Shown: positions 51,260 through 63,955 of the stretch, one piece after another
Layout: every line of letters starts with the position of its first letter
Position numbering within the stretch: position 1 is the stretch's first letter
Program-made: the position numbers and the translations under genes
The notes under the pieces: generated by a model
What the model was told of the DNA's origin: nothing
The model's database searches: none
The model's input: only the letters and a program-made list of their open reading frames with translations
Origin: Rhabditoides inermis
Taxonomy: Eukaryota > Nematoda > Chromadorea > Rhabditida > Rhabditidae
Direction of reading: 5' to 3'
Length of the DNA stretch: 64,000 nucleotides
Assembly (NCBI GenBank): GCA_963966185.1
Contig: CAWZYM010000242.1
Location: 1,779,501-1,843,500 of the forward strand

Positions 51260-51364
51260 ATCTCTATCTCTATCTCTATCTCTATCTCTATCTCTCTTTC
51301 TCTCTATCTCTATCTCTATCTCTATCTCTATCTCTATCTCTCTTTCTCTCTATCTCTATCTCTA

Positions 51365-51405
<41 letters not shown>

Positions 51406-52516
51406 GCCTCTTTCTCTCTCTCTCTCTCTCTCCTCGCAGGTACCTCGGGGGGCGAGTGTAGCAGGTGTGGAGGAGTGAGAAACCCGGCGAGCGGCAGTTC
51501 GTGAAGGCGTCCAGGCATGCAGCTGAAAAGACTACAGTCCAGTTAGAGTACCCCGTCCACTCACGCTTGTCTCACGATGCCGGTGGGCAGTGTGTATGTC
51601 CCCTCGTGGAGTGTGCCGTTGCAGCACGGGCTGCAGTAGTTGTCCCTCTTCGAGCAGTCGACCGGACACTCGGGGGCGTCCGGTCGGAAGACGTGCGCGT
51701 CCCCACACGGCCAGCCAGGGAAGTAGTCTGCTGTGACGTCATTCCATGCTCCCGGATACTGTAAGCCTACCTATCCTTTCCGGATTAGCGTACACGTAGC
51801 CGCTGTTTTCTTCTGCGTCCGTGTCAAAGTCGTCTTCATCCGACTCGAATCTGAATCATCTGCGGGTTACTGTACATGGCATGGGCGGGAGCACATGTAA
51901 GTGGGCATCCCATCGATTTCGCCGTCTCCCGTGTAGTGAAGATGAAACGATCGACAGGCGAAAGATTGGAATATGGACATCCGTTCTGCCTGCAAACAAA
52001 TTCCTTAAAGCCGCGTTCGAACGTGTATAGTCGGATGGGATCCTATATGCCATCCGTGACATTTCACATGTTGTGCAGTTTTGTGCAACACAACATGTAT
52101 GTCATCAAATATCCAAAACGCTTCTATTAGTAGGAATCGAACCCGTGAGCAGCACGCAGCGATTGTGCGCTGGCGGCGCGAACTACCACTGCGCCATAGA
52201 GGCAGTGGTTACGAGATCGAAGAGAGAGCTCATTTAGCTCCACGGGCCTCTTCAGTGTACAATGATGAGAGATATGCGCAAACATATCTTCTAGATTCAA
52301 TGATCTCTCAGTATGACCCTCAATGGCGCAGTGGTTGAGAGCGCCGTCAGCGCGCGATCGTTGCGAGCTGCCCAAGGGTTCGATTCCCTCTCACAAAGCG
52401 TTTTGGATATTTGAAGACAAACACGTTGTGTTGCACGAAACTGCACAACATGTGAAATGTCACGGATGGCATATAGGATCCAAATCGACTATAGTGTAAC
52501 GCGTTTCTCTCTCTCT

Positions 52517-52552
<36 letters not shown>

Positions 52553-55500
52553 GCAGATTGAATTCTCATTATCAATCATCTTTTTGTATTAATCAGAGAA
52601 AGTTCTGAGTAAATGTATGAGGCAGCTGGATTCGAGAAATGTAGCAAATGATATTTACACTTTTTTTTCTCACATTTCGATGTGATCGATGGGGTATGGA
52701 GGTGCTGTTATCTTTCCAACGAGTTGCCATGGCGTCCATTCGAATGTGGTGAACATGGCACATAGACTAATGCTAATCCCACCGCTCTCATTGAGCTTTC
52801 TTTTCCCCGTTTCACATTATTCAGGTCTTAGTATCTGCGGGATTGAAGGCAAATAAGTAGATGTCTCTTATATGTAATTATAGGTAGTGTACAGTCTTCG
52901 AAAGTCTTCGAAATCGAGTCCTAAAAGCAGAAATCTGTAGGATATAAAAGTACTACACTGACGGACGCATGAGTACGTTTCACAAGATTACAATGAATAC
53001 ATTCACTAACACAAAAAGTTTTGAAAAATCAATTCTCCCAATTTAGGTTTAGCGGTCAGTCTCTTTAAAGAAAGCCTCCACGGAAAACAACATTAGGGGT
53101 CGTTATTCACATACAATCGTGAATTGAATATATCTACAAAATAAATAATTTTTCCTCGAGAAATTTTGCATAACCATTATTTTTTCGGCAGTACGTATAC
53201 TATTGACCGTCAGACTGGGCGCAAGATTTGGGCATTTTGCCAGTGCCTCAAGATCGCCCCCAATCAGCTGGGCAGGCGCAATCGCAGAGGCCTCTACAAG
53301 ACGAGTTCGCGCTATTTTTTTTAATCGATTGAGTGTTCAGCTGTCACAAAATAAAAGAAGCCGCGCGGTCACGCACACTCTCTCTTTGCTGCTGCTTTCC
53401 CATGCTTATCATGCGCTGGCCCAGTCTCAAACCGATTTTCCACCCCGACCTTACAGAACTCGTTGGTGTGCTTCAACCATCCATGTTTTTGAACATAACT
53501 ATGATTGTCTGAATAGAATAGATAGCGACAGTGCGGTCGAACACAATTTGAATCGAATAGGCACATATGTAAGTTTTCAAAATTTGCATATGGCATATCC
53601 TTATCAAAAAAAGAATTGATGTTATCAGCAGCAGTGATAGTAACTGTTAGTGACCATACTTAAATGTCACGGTGCTGCTCAAATTGAGGCAGGACAGCAA
53701 GTTCTGTGTGGTCGCTGTGGAAAATCGGTTTGACATTGGGCATTTAAACGAATGCATGCGCCAGTATGTCACTGGAGCGCGGCATTTTGCGCCGGCTGAC
53801 ACGTTCCCCGAAGTCCGTCTTCAAACAATATTGAGTTACCCTCAAACTACTTTTGATATGCCGATTTGCTTTCGAATCACTTCGAATTATGTACTTCAGA
53901 TATGTTTTCTGACTGACCGCGTCATTACGCTTATTTAAAGATAGAGCTATTCGCTCTGCCCTCTCCGCTCATCGGCCCTTTTGCCCGTGGCACATCGCTC
54001 ACTGCGCGAGATGGCAGCGAATGACCCCTCGCACAGGCGAGATAGCACACGAACAGAAGAGAGACAGGCGGCGCAAGAGCAGAAGAGCGGTGGCAAGAGC
54101 GGTGGCGGGAGTTCAAATTTTTGCGTTCAGAGCGAGCGATGATCGATTCTGATCGCCACGTGCACATTGACAATTCGTTCAACTTGCATTCCCATGACTG
54201 TTTTGTCACTCATAAATGATTGGAAATAGTCAGAAATAGGCCCCTGTATCTTTAAGTATGGGGTCCCTACCTACTCAACATGAACAACTGTAGTACCCAC
54301 ACCACACAATGACATGTGCATACCTTGTCGACATGTGGTGGATGGAAGGACCCATCGTAGACTCCTCGAATATCTGCCGCCTCTCCCTTCCACCATGGAA
54401 GTCGAGACACGCCGGCCCACGAGTGGAGCGAGTGCGAGAGACGGTAGTCGTCCTGCCACACAACTATACACACAAAACATTTTCAGCAAACCCTCAAACG
54501 TTTTACTCCTATTATTGCGGTATAGATGTGAAGAATATCACTCGTCTTGTACAAAACGGAGCATTGTTTTCCAAGAATAACAGATGGAAAAGGTATTTGA
54601 AAGCGTCTTGTTTTTTTTGCAAGTCACGCTGTTTTGTATGGCAGGATTCTTGTATTGCAACATGCCTTGTGATTATCCCTGTGTGTCTATTGTCTACGGT
54701 AGGAACCACAAATCAAACATCATCTGGAAACGGTGGAAATGTGCTGCAATGTTTTCGGGGATAATTGGGACATGCGGATATGAAATTTGCAGTAAATACA
54801 TGTGCACCTGTGAGTGAAATTGAGTGAAACGAAGCAAATTGATTAATAATTTTTCATGGAGCAGAGCGCATATTTCACGATTACAGTACTGAGAACGATT
54901 ATGAAAGATGAAAGAACAGTTGGATGTGCGTCAATCGGACAATCGGATACCGGACAATACAGCCGTGTTGACTAGATAGTATTATTAACCATGGCGTACT
55001 GTATGTATGAATAGACGATAGAACGAAGTACCTGTCCGGTGTGAACGATGTACTCTTCATCGGTTGTATGGTTGTATAGGGGGAAGATACCGACGGCTTT
55101 CTGATCAGGCAACTGCAGACCCAACAACTTCCCTCCTGTCATGTTCATTAGAAGCTGAAACAACAACGCGGTCTTCAGTGTGCTCTGAACTTTCTAACAT
55201 TAAGAAGAAAAAAAAACACGTAAGAAACTTGAGTAAAAACATCCGCTTATCGCGATCGACGAACAAAGCGTGTATTGTGCGAGAGATACTTAAAAGAAAT
55301 AATCCCTATGTACAATTCATTACCACATACATTATGCATAAAACGTTCTTTTTCTTTCTTTTCTTATTCGGATGAAAACGTTACAGGTATAACTGCGATA
55401 TTCAGAGAGCAACAATCAAACAGAATATGTGAGTATCCGCAAGGCTACCATTCGACTGTCTGTTCATTACGCAAACACGTTACACACTCTGATCTAGAAG

Positions 55501-55633
55501 TATCAACCTTGTTCTGATCACAAGAAAAGTAAACGTGCCTGATTGAGAGGACTGTTCTGGAATAGTATGAGAGGGTCATTGACGCCCCCGAATAGCACTT
55601 CGCGCACAGAGACGCGCCTGCAAACACGCATAG

Positions 55634-55676
<43 letters not shown>

Positions 55677-57849
55677 GAGAGAGAGATTGGAAGAAGGATG
55701 AAGGCTCACCTTATCGGTACTTCGGCGAAGACGAACAGAAGTATGTCGACTGCTCGAGCTGCCACGTGAGAAGCACGCTGTTTTCTGAATGCCAACGTCA
55801 GAATGAACAAATGAGTTGGCCGTACCTTATATGGTATGCCAACGCCATCGTGGACAGATTCGGCATGTCGAAAAGGTCCTAAACAATTATGGTCACTATA
55901 TTTTTTCGCAGTTACCTGTTCTTCGCACGTTTCGCAGGACCGTTCCTTGTTCCACGTCCATGTCTTGTTTGACTTGAAGGAGACGAGGCTACTGTCCTCC
56001 CTCCACTCTATCTCCTGCTTGAACTCACGCTCTGCATACACGTACGGACCTGAACAATGAAAAATTTCCTGGATCGGATGTGATATAAGATTTTATGTAA
56101 TATTTGGATTTTACATGTCTCCCTCAAATTGTCTTTTAAACTACTTCAGAAACGTCTTAGTTTAATCTTCAGTGTTCACACTCTCAAGCTTTCAGAAACT
56201 GTATGCCATATCGCAAATAAAAATTGCAGGCTGCATATATATTATGATTCGCGTTATTTCGCAGCATGATGTGGTACCCACACGATTGCAAACATGCTCT
56301 CATAGGATAAATAATGGGATTTCATTTCTCTTTCGCAAACAAGCCGACAGCAGAGATAATAAGCGGGGATAAATAGTAGCGAACAAAAAATCGTTGTGCT
56401 CTCAAGAAATGTTTCCTGACAGGTAATGCTTAGTTACGGTCTGAGATCGCGAAGTTCCCAGATCAGAAGTCAACATATGACTTCATCAGTAAGAGTAGTG
56501 TTGCAAAAGTTATTGACCAAAAAAATGTATTTATCATATGAGAGCATGTTTGCAAAAATGCTTGCTGCTGATCGTTTCTGAACACGTAGAACTTCCGTTC
56601 AACCTGCCTTTGAATAATCTTTTTTCTCGCATATATATGAATCTAGTAAATCTGATACAGAAACACTTTACGCACGAAATATGTTATCGTAAAGTTCTTT
56701 CAAGCTCTCCGGGAGCACAATTTGCGCGCGAGTTTATCACATGCGACACCCAATTTATGCGATCCTCATCAAAACTATTTGCGAGAACACCGATTTTTGC
56801 TCGACAACTGTGCGTATCCGTCCGTCCGTGTGTACGTATATCACGCTGATGCGCCGCTTATGTAGCCCAGCCGCCGCCAGCGTCTAGTTTGTGACGGGTT
56901 TGCACTGTTCTATAGGCCCCACCCACTATAGCCAGGAGGAGGAGAAGCGCCGTAAGCGCGACTTTGAAAGGTTAGATCTTGCAACGCTTGAAGCGACGCC
57001 TTGTAAATCGCTTACATTCACAAGTTCTCTCTAAACAACCTCGAACTATTCATAACGAATAAAAATAAAAGAATTGTTCGAAGCCCTCTGGGTCGTGGAA
57101 CGAGTGATTCTGCATGTGAGGGTAAAGTATGAAAACATGACGTCATGCCAGCCGGCGCGACCGCTCGATCGTATCAGCTGATCGTCCAAGAGGAGAGAAG
57201 ACAATTTCTACCGAGATGACAACTCAGTAAAAGCACTTGCTTATCAAACTGTTTCTGACACGCACTGTGGGCAGTGTTTGATAAGCGCCAATGGATATAG
57301 ATCTAGGACTGTGAATATGTGGAAAAATGGAGCAAACAAAAACACGTAACTGAAAGAAGTAACTCACCGCGCTCGTGCACTTCAGGCGCTGCTGCATTCA
57401 TCAGCACATCGTACTTGTTGGTAATGTTGAAGAGGTAGATGGCAAAGTACTGAAAGGAGCGTGAGTGTGGCTGGCATGTGTCTGGGGAAGGCTACTTGCG
57501 TTGCCGGTAGCCGTGCCCAATAGAGTGTCGTCATCTCCATTGAACCATCCGGCCCCTGCTCCAGAGCAACTCGACTGCAAAAACACATGTACACATGCCA
57601 TGCCATAGTATGTTGTGGAAACCAGCTGTTTAAAAATGTTGTGAACATTCAACTTCTAAATAATTTTGTTATTTCTATATAAGTTTCGTAATACCAACTT
57701 TCAACTTGTTAAACTTCTTTTTCACCTTACCTTCCTTACCTGTTTAATAGTGCTGGAAATACCCATAGCGGAAACGGCAATAATAGAAAAACCCCGAGAA
57801 GAAAAGTGACGATGGAAACGCAAATCAGAGTGCGCACCGAACGGAACAT
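49581..57849 (-). CDS. CD36/SCARB-type scavenger receptor
   Basis: Lipid or lipoprotein receptor with two transmembrane anchors and a large ectodomain. The N-terminal anchor is TLICVSIVTFLLGVFLLLPF (exon at 57740-57849). The ectodomain includes RVALEQGPDGSMEMTTLYWA, YFAIYLFNITNKYDVLMNAA, PYVYAEREFKQEIEWREDSS, LFDMPNLSTMALAYHIR, VREVLFGGVNDPLILFQNSP, LLMNMTGGKLLGLQLPDQKA, WWKGEAADIRGVYDGSFHPP, a Cys-rich block (PECPVDCSKRDNYCSPCCNG) and PLAGFLTPPHLLHSPPE. Then come LEIHPLIGATMAIHFRTQFN, SFIPFFWSE and the C-terminal anchor VPRIVMGIGIALVAG with SVVVWCVVAW, ending QQQQYAVA at 49581. The order and the paired anchors fit the CD36 family. One intron near 55540 appears to use a GC donor. Introns carry a foldback element, R1 repeats and CT satellites. 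Confidence 0.9.
51211..51433. repeat. (CT)n and (CTATCT)n compound satellite
   Basis: About 220 bases of CTCTCT and TCTATC units in an intron of the scavenger receptor. Confidence 0.97.
52012..52503. mobile_element. Foldback element carrying two inverted tRNA-like sequences
   Basis: Arms at about 52012-52123 and 52396-52503 are reverse complements (for example GGATCCTATATGCCATCCGT on the left). Both outer ends read CGCGTT inward. Between the arms lie two tRNA-like segments pointing at each other: about 52127-52200 on the minus strand (GGCGCAGTGGT...GGGTTCGATTCC) and about 52315-52392 on the plus strand (same A- and B-box words). Neither folds into a standard acceptor stem. The whole lies in an intron of the scavenger receptor. 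Confidence 0.8.
53938..54258 (+). repeat. Dispersed repeat family R1, copy 4
   Basis: Starts GAGCTATTCGCTCTGCCCTC (after 53940) and ends near CAGAAATAGGCCCCTGTATC. It shares the CGCTCATCGGCCC and TTCGTTCAACTTGCATTC-type blocks with the other copies and is the longest one in the window. Confidence 0.65.
56548..56640 (+). repeat. Dispersed repeat family R1, partial copy 5
   Basis: Keeps only the CTGCTGATCGTTTCTGA...ACGTAGAACTTCCGTTCAAC block of the family. Confidence 0.6.
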
Positions 57850-60516
57850 TCTCGCATTCAGGGAACGGGTTGTCTACAACGGGGCGAATGAACAACAGTG
57901 GGTTTGATAGTAGTCAACACGAGGTGTGCGTTATCAACAATCGCTTATGATGATGCGATTTTTATCGGATCACATTCGAAGATGACTCTGCTATCGGGAC
58001 GGAAGTGGTGACACACGTAGGATGCAACTAGAGTGAAGCTGGTGCTGGAGCGAGCAAGCATCATTGTCCAGGAGCCGTCCTCGAGCCGAGACTGAGAACT
58101 TTTTTGTCACGTGGACGTGGACCTGAACAATGAACATGGTAGTTTTTTTTAAAGAATTTCGCGGACATGTTCTAACAGAAACACGCGAGAAACAGAAAAA
58201 AAAGAAACACTTGTGAGAATAATAGTGAGAAATTGTAGTGAGAAACACGGACTACCCTGGACTTCCTAGAAGTGACTCCAAAAAAACAAACCTTGATGAC
58301 TGTTGATAACTTGCAATAAGAATGATGGAGTGGAGAGCGAGAGACGACATTGCACTCATATCACTTATCTCCACTGATTACTTGATCGGTTTCGAGTTTA
58401 TGAATAGAGTCCCTCTTTCACCGCACTCCCCCCCCCCTTCTCATATTTCTCTGTTGGAACGAATTCTAAAAGAATAATATTCTTCTAAAAGAATGATATT
58501 CTTACATTACATGTTGGCTTCGCACGCTGCGCGACCAGACTGTATCTCAAACGAGCTGATCGCTCCCACCCCCGCATAGTCCGCATTCTCTTCTAGCACT
58601 TCCTTTTGATCTGCCATGATTACATCGAAGCAACGGCTGATGGGGAGTTCGTCAGCAGCAATGTCAAAACAAGTTTAAAAATGGCAAACTGTCAAAAAAG
58701 CAACATAGATTATTGTCATAGTACGCGAACCATATTTGTTTGCTATTGTTCGATTGTTGATTACTAATTCGAAACAAGAAAAACGAGTAAGCGTCGCGAA
58801 AGCAGAAAGAAAATCATCATCGCAGGAACCTCTCCAATGCAGAAACCTGCCCAGAGGCGTACTTGCACGTTACTGTATTGTATTGTTCTGCTCCCCTCCC
58901 ACTGCTGGCGTATTGGGTGACGGCAAAGCCACTTATCTCAAATAACACAGAATGAACAACTTTAAAAACTTTTTTTAGGATTCGAAAAAAAACGTTCCAC
59001 TAATTTATGTTCCGAATTTGTTATTGTGTTTCTCGTTTTCTTACAAGAATGCATATGATGGGCACTTTGCTGAAGGTTTTCAATAAGACATTATTGTGTA
59101 TTTTGAACATACAGTATACTGAACGTAACGCATTGCAGATTTTCCATGCTGGTTAACTGGTTCTTTCACTGGTCCTTTCACATGGCCATCTGGCGTAACG
59201 CTCTCGTTTATAATAAGCTCGCACTTAGCTCAGGATTTTTCGTCGAAAACATTTACGTGGGTTTTGAACATACAGTATACTGAACGAAATGCGCTGCAGA
59301 TTTGTTTTGTTGTTCATATCTCTAGTGCGCAATCCCTCTCTCATGACCACGTCACGGCGATTCACAAGTGAATAAACTCGCTAGCTCAAAACAAGCGCGA
59401 CCCGCGACGGGGCGGAGCTTAAAATAGAACGGTCTCAAATCGACAAGCATGATCAGCAAAACTTCGCCCACTTTTCGACTCCGCCCATGGAGTGGTCTTA
59501 CCCCGATCCCAGCAGAATCGGATGTGCTTTGTGTTTTGGTAACATTTGCCGCGCGAGACACGCGTTTTTGTAGCGCAGCTCCGCCTACCCACAGATTATT
59601 AACTGTGAATCGCCGTGCACGTGGCGTAGTGGTACCGCTCTCGCTTAGCGAGCAGAGGTCCGCGGGTTCGATCTTGGATACCCACGCAATGTTTTGTCGA
59701 ATTGAAAACATTATCAAATGGGTTCTGATCTTTGTCTAACCACCCTAAAGTCTCTCGTGAAAAGAGTGGAACTCATTTGCGGGCTCACTATAGCAAACAG
59801 CTTTCCGCGGATTTGATCTTGGGTGCCCACGCAAATTCTTTTCAGCTTCGACTAAACCTGAAAATTAGATTCTGTTCGTAAGACATGCATATATTTTGAA
59901 TACTTTGACCAAACATGTTTTTTTAAATTTTGAACGACTAAATTGTGTATACAAATAAAATATGGAAATTAAAGTTGTGTTACCTTGTGCGTTCATTCAT
60001 GTTCAGGCAAAGTGTGAAGTGTGTTTTACAAAAAGTGAGAAGATTTGGTTTTTATGAGGTATGGTCTACATAATTGTAGTTGTTACTTTTTTGTTTTTAA
60101 ATCATAGTTTCGCAATGTTATCGACTATCACCTTTCATGGTTTTATGTTGGCGCTCTGGGGTCTCGCCGCGACCCGCCTGTTTAGAATTCTGGCCCGTCC
60201 GCGTTTTGATTATTGGTCTCCGCTGTCTAACGTACACATCGATAAACCGCGCATGTAACTCACCGTTCTAACTCGCTGATTTTGAGGATATCACTGTCGT
60301 TTTCGAAAAGTATAGTTTTGTTATTATTTGCCTTTTCCTTTTTATTAACGTCCGCGTTCTCTCCGTGCGCAACACGCCTCGAAACTCGCACGAAACCTCT
60401 GTTCTTCGGTTGTTTGTTTCATCGTCTTTGGCGCGATTCGCTTTCTATATGTTTTAGTAATCAGAGCCATCAATTTCATTTATTCAGGGTTCTTTTCCAC
60501 GTACACACTCGCAACC
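57850..60516. other. Intergenic, with a possible small minus-strand exon and tRNA-like relics
   Basis: A minus-strand ATG at 58618 opens a 37-codon frame (MADQKEVLEENADYAG...) ending near 58505. It could be a first exon of the scavenger receptor or a separate short gene and has no further support. A direct repeat lies at about 59095-59145 and 59257-59307. The region upstream of 60517 holds the V-ATPase gene promoter. Confidence 0.35.
59613..59688 (+). pseudogene. tRNA-like sequence (SINE head or tRNA relic)
   Basis: TGGCGTAGTGGT (A box) and GCGGGTTCGATC (B box) lie at tRNA spacing, with a CTCGC/GCGAG stem between. The expected acceptor and T stems do not pair fully. A more decayed copy follows at about 59776-59835 (GCGGATTTGATCTTGGGTGC). 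These words resemble the tRNA-like parts of the foldback element at 52012-52503. Confidence 0.5.
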
Positions 60517-62168
60517 ATGGGCATCTCCGACAACGACGTTCAGAAGCAGCTCCGCCACATGATGGCCTTCATCGAGCAGGTACGCATACTTTTTTTTGTA
60601 ATTTGTACGTTATGTACGTACATATTTGGATAAGTTTTATTATCATACACTTGTGCAGGAGGCTACCGAGAAGGCTGAGGAGATCGACGCCAAGGCCGAG
60701 GAGGAGTTCAACATTGAGAAGGTGGGGTTGAAGGCGTAGGGACGCATCTACAGTGGTCACCATGCGGTTGCAGGGACGTTTGGTGCAGCAGCAGCGCACC
60801 AAGATCATGGAGTTCTACGAGAAGAAGGAGAAGCAGGTTGAGCTGCAGAGGAAGATCCAGTCCTCCAACTCGCTCAACGCCGGACGCCTCATGTGCCTCA
60901 AGGTACCATTGATATCTTTTTTGTGGTATATGTTTGTTCTTTTATCATCAAAACGTGTTTTGTTGTGGTTGTAGGCCCGCGAGGACCACATCCGCGCCGT
61001 TCTGGATGAGGCCAAGTCGAACCTGTCCAAAATCTCTGGAGACTCGGCCCGCTACCCCTCCATCCTCAAGGGACTCATCATGCAGGTACTGTACATGCGT
61101 GTTATTGTGAGCTGTTCATATGTATATACTGTACTCATCGTCCATGTTGCAGGCTCTTCTGCAGCTGCTCGAGAAGGAGGTGACCCTCCGCTGCAGGCAG
61201 CAGGTCAGCACATGCGATTCGCAGATAGTGTGATAACTTCGGCGTGCATTGATTAGTCTATTTCTACTTGGGATTGGTAGATGTTACGGTTGTCCCTTTT
61301 CAGGATCTGTCTCTGGTGGAGCAGCTGATGCCCGAGTGCCTCGACGCCCTTCAGGCCCAGTGGGGAGACAAGTCCAAGGTACGGTAGATTGGATTCGGGT
61401 TACTGTGCTTTGTGCGGACACTGTATCACTCTATGGATTGTAGGTGATCATCGACAAGAACAACTACCTTCCGTCCGAGTCTGCGGGAGGAATCGAGCTG
61501 TCCGCCAAGGGAGGAAAGATCCGCGTCTCCTCCACCCTCGAGTCCCGTCTCGAGCTCATCGCCAGCCAGGTAAAGCGAGGTTTTGTTAAATTAAATCACA
61601 TTTCTCACGTTGTATCATTTACCTGCTATTCATCTTTTCTTTTCATAGTTTTTGGTGACGAATTTCCAATATGTTGTTTGTCGTGATTTCTTACTGATTG
61701 AATGGTACAGTAATTGGTGACGATTGTACTGGTGAGAAATAATGAGAGATCATGCGTGGAGAGAGAAGTACAGAGAAAAAGAGACGGACGAGAGAGAAGA
61801 GAGGCGATGCCGACCTTTTGTCGCAGATCGATCTTTTATCTATGGTTCTCTCACTGCCTGTCGCGCCCTCTCGCACTCTCTCCCGCTCACCCCTAAACCG
61901 ATTCCCCCCACACACATACCGATACACTGAATATGAGAGAAGGTAGGATTATAGGGACGAGTCTACTAGTTATATGGTAACTGCGTAACTGGTTTCGGTG
62001 TATGCATGGTGTGTTTGCATATTTAATTTTTTAATGCAATATTATCGTACTGTAATAGTACCCCATGTTGCATCATTACTAGTATTGACTTGTGTGTGTT
62101 TTCAGATCATCCCCCAGGTGCGTACTGCTCTCTTCGGCCCCAACCCCAACCGCAAGTTCTTCGACTAA
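60517..62168 (+). CDS. vha-8: V-type H+-ATPase subunit E
   Basis: Peripheral-stalk subunit of the vacuolar proton pump V1 sector. Eight exons (60517-60579, 60659-60721, 60774-60902, 60975-61085, 61153-61203, 61304-61378, 61444-61569, 62106-62168) sum to 681 bases, 226 codons plus stop. This is the usual length for animal subunit E. Diagnostic segments are [76 protein letters not shown] and [18 protein letters not shown] at the C terminus. The N-terminal half is a long charged helix, as expected for the stalk. An acceptor-like TTCAG lies about 30 bases before the ATG, consistent with trans-splicing or a 5' UTR intron. Codon use is GC-rich, as in the idh gene, suggesting high expression. Confidence 0.96.
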
Positions 62169-63068
62169 GCGCCCCCGCCTCCCAGCTGTATCATACCACG
62201 CACATTCCACGCCCCGCCCCCCGCGACCCCGCCCTCACTGTACCAATATATTCTATTATATGCCGATTTAGAGTGTGATTATAAGAGAGAGAGTAGAGTT
62301 GTGTGCCCGTCGTATATTGTGATTGTCACTTTCAGAATTTGTTTCTTGATAGTGGATGAGAAAAGATTCCTCCAGACTCACGATAGAGAGTTTTATGTGT
62401 AAAGTTTGTAATAGACGAGCAATAAATAATGAAAAGTATTGGTGGGATTCAGAGCGGATCGGGGTAGAAAGAGTCGTCTGAATCATGTTTTTTTGTGGAG
62501 CAGTGGAGCTGAGGCAATGAATTGCCACTGAGTCATGGGTAAACAGAGAGGGGGATAGAGGAAGAGAGGAGACGAATGCCTATCAGTTCAGTGTAAGCCG
62601 CGCGACATCGATACAAGGTTGAAGTGTGATAGATGTTGCAACAACAATGCATTGTTCTCTCATTCTCACTCCATTCTACTGTCCATCGATTGCTGGTTGA
62701 CCTTGCGAAAAGACCGGAGACGAGACAGACCCAATGCGGCTTTCGCCTCTCGACTTTTTTGGTAATGCATTCTTGCTATAGATGTGGTTTATTCGTTTCT
62801 CTTCCTTTTCTATTGTGGAGTCCCTAGCATAGACTAGCCACATGGCGAGAGTGTGAGTGCGGTGAATGGAGAGATGGAATACCAGTTGTGTGAGAGTATT
62901 GTCGTCTCTCCCCTCTCTTTTTCCAACTCTTTGAGTGTACGTGGTTGCTTGCTTTTGTGTTTCCAATAACTGTAATTGTTCAGTCTGCGATTCAAAAGGG
63001 TCAGTGTGCTAAACAGTGACCATGATTTCATCGTCCATGGTGCAAAAAGAGAACACAAAGCTGCTATT

Positions 63069-63123
<55 letters not shown>

Positions 63124-63313
63124 TCTCTCTCCCTCTCTCTCTCTTTCTCTCTCTCTCTCTTTTCTCTCTTTTCCCTTGCCGCGTTTACTGTTGTAACCTG
63201 GTCAGTTAGGATGCCGTGTCTAAAACTGAACCGTTATCCTACCGAATAGTCGATAGAACGAGTGCAGAATGTTTTTTTTTTCAAACTTATTCTGTCACAA
63301 ATGCTCGTTGCAG
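62169..63313. other. 3' UTR and intergenic region with (CT)n tract
   Basis: The V-ATPase 3' UTR probably occupies the first few hundred bases (AATAAATAATG at about 62420). A (CT)n tract lies at 63072-63170. No other gene was found. Confidence 0.45.
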
Positions 63314-63955
63314 ATAGCGGATGTTTCGGATATGTCTCCTCTTTTCGTTAGTGTCGAGTGTCTCGGCTATCAGATGCTATTCCGGATTGAAATACCATCT
63401 TGGACAAGAGACCCTTCAGGTATTTGTTTTCTAGCTAACCGAATTCTCTCGACTGCGTTTCTCCTTTGTCCCTCCTTTGCATGTCATTTGCATGTCATGT
63501 CATTGTCATGTCTCATTGTCATTGTCATGTCTCATTGTCATTATCATCCTGCATTTGTTCCTCCTTTGCATGATGTATGAACACCAGTTCTGTGAAAACG
63601 CGTGAGAATCGCCGCGAAAAAAACAGGGGCGTGGGAGATTTACTTGAAAGCTGTTTTCTAGATTCTAGTCTACCCATTTTTTTTAAAAAGGCCCACGATA
63701 TATGTATATAGTTATACATATAGGTTATAGTTGCTATAAGTTGTAATAGCTGAATCGGCGGGTCATTTGTGTAAGGTGAAAAAGTGTGTAAGTCTTCAAA
63801 AGTGACGGAGATCTGTCTGTACATCAGAAGGTTTTTTACAGGATTCCGAGGAGTGCAGTGACTACCTCGGGTTGGAGGCGTATTGCTACGAATTCCGAGA
63901 GGAGACAAGTGTGAATGAGGTAGTGAAGCTCGGATGCTCATCCATACTGTGCAAT
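63314..63955 (+). CDS. Exons of an incomplete gene with Cys-rich segment
   Basis: Two likely exons. 63314-63419 (after TTGCAG, before GTATTT) encodes ADVSDMSPLFVSVECLGYQM and a following stretch. 63842-63955 (after TTTTTTACAG, before GTGAGT) encodes DSEECSDYLGLEAYCYEF, then EVVKLGCSSILCN. The two are not in the same phase, so at least one exon is missing between them. The spaced cysteines (C...YCY...GC...C) resemble secreted Ly6/uPAR-like nematode proteins, but this is weak. The gene runs past the window end. Confidence 0.4.

Noticed and set aside
58505..58618. Short minus-strand frame starting MADQKEVLEENADYAG as a separate gene
   Set aside because: Plausible composition, but only 37 codons with no conserved partner. 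The phase to the scavenger receptor could not be established, so it is only mentioned within the intergenic entry.
59613..59688. Functional tRNA gene
   Set aside because: A and B boxes are good, but acceptor and T stems do not pair as required, so it is recorded as a tRNA-like relic.
60061..60258. 65-codon plus-strand frame upstream of vha-8
   Set aside because: No splice partners, no recognisable motif and a position in the promoter/5' region. Kept as non-coding.
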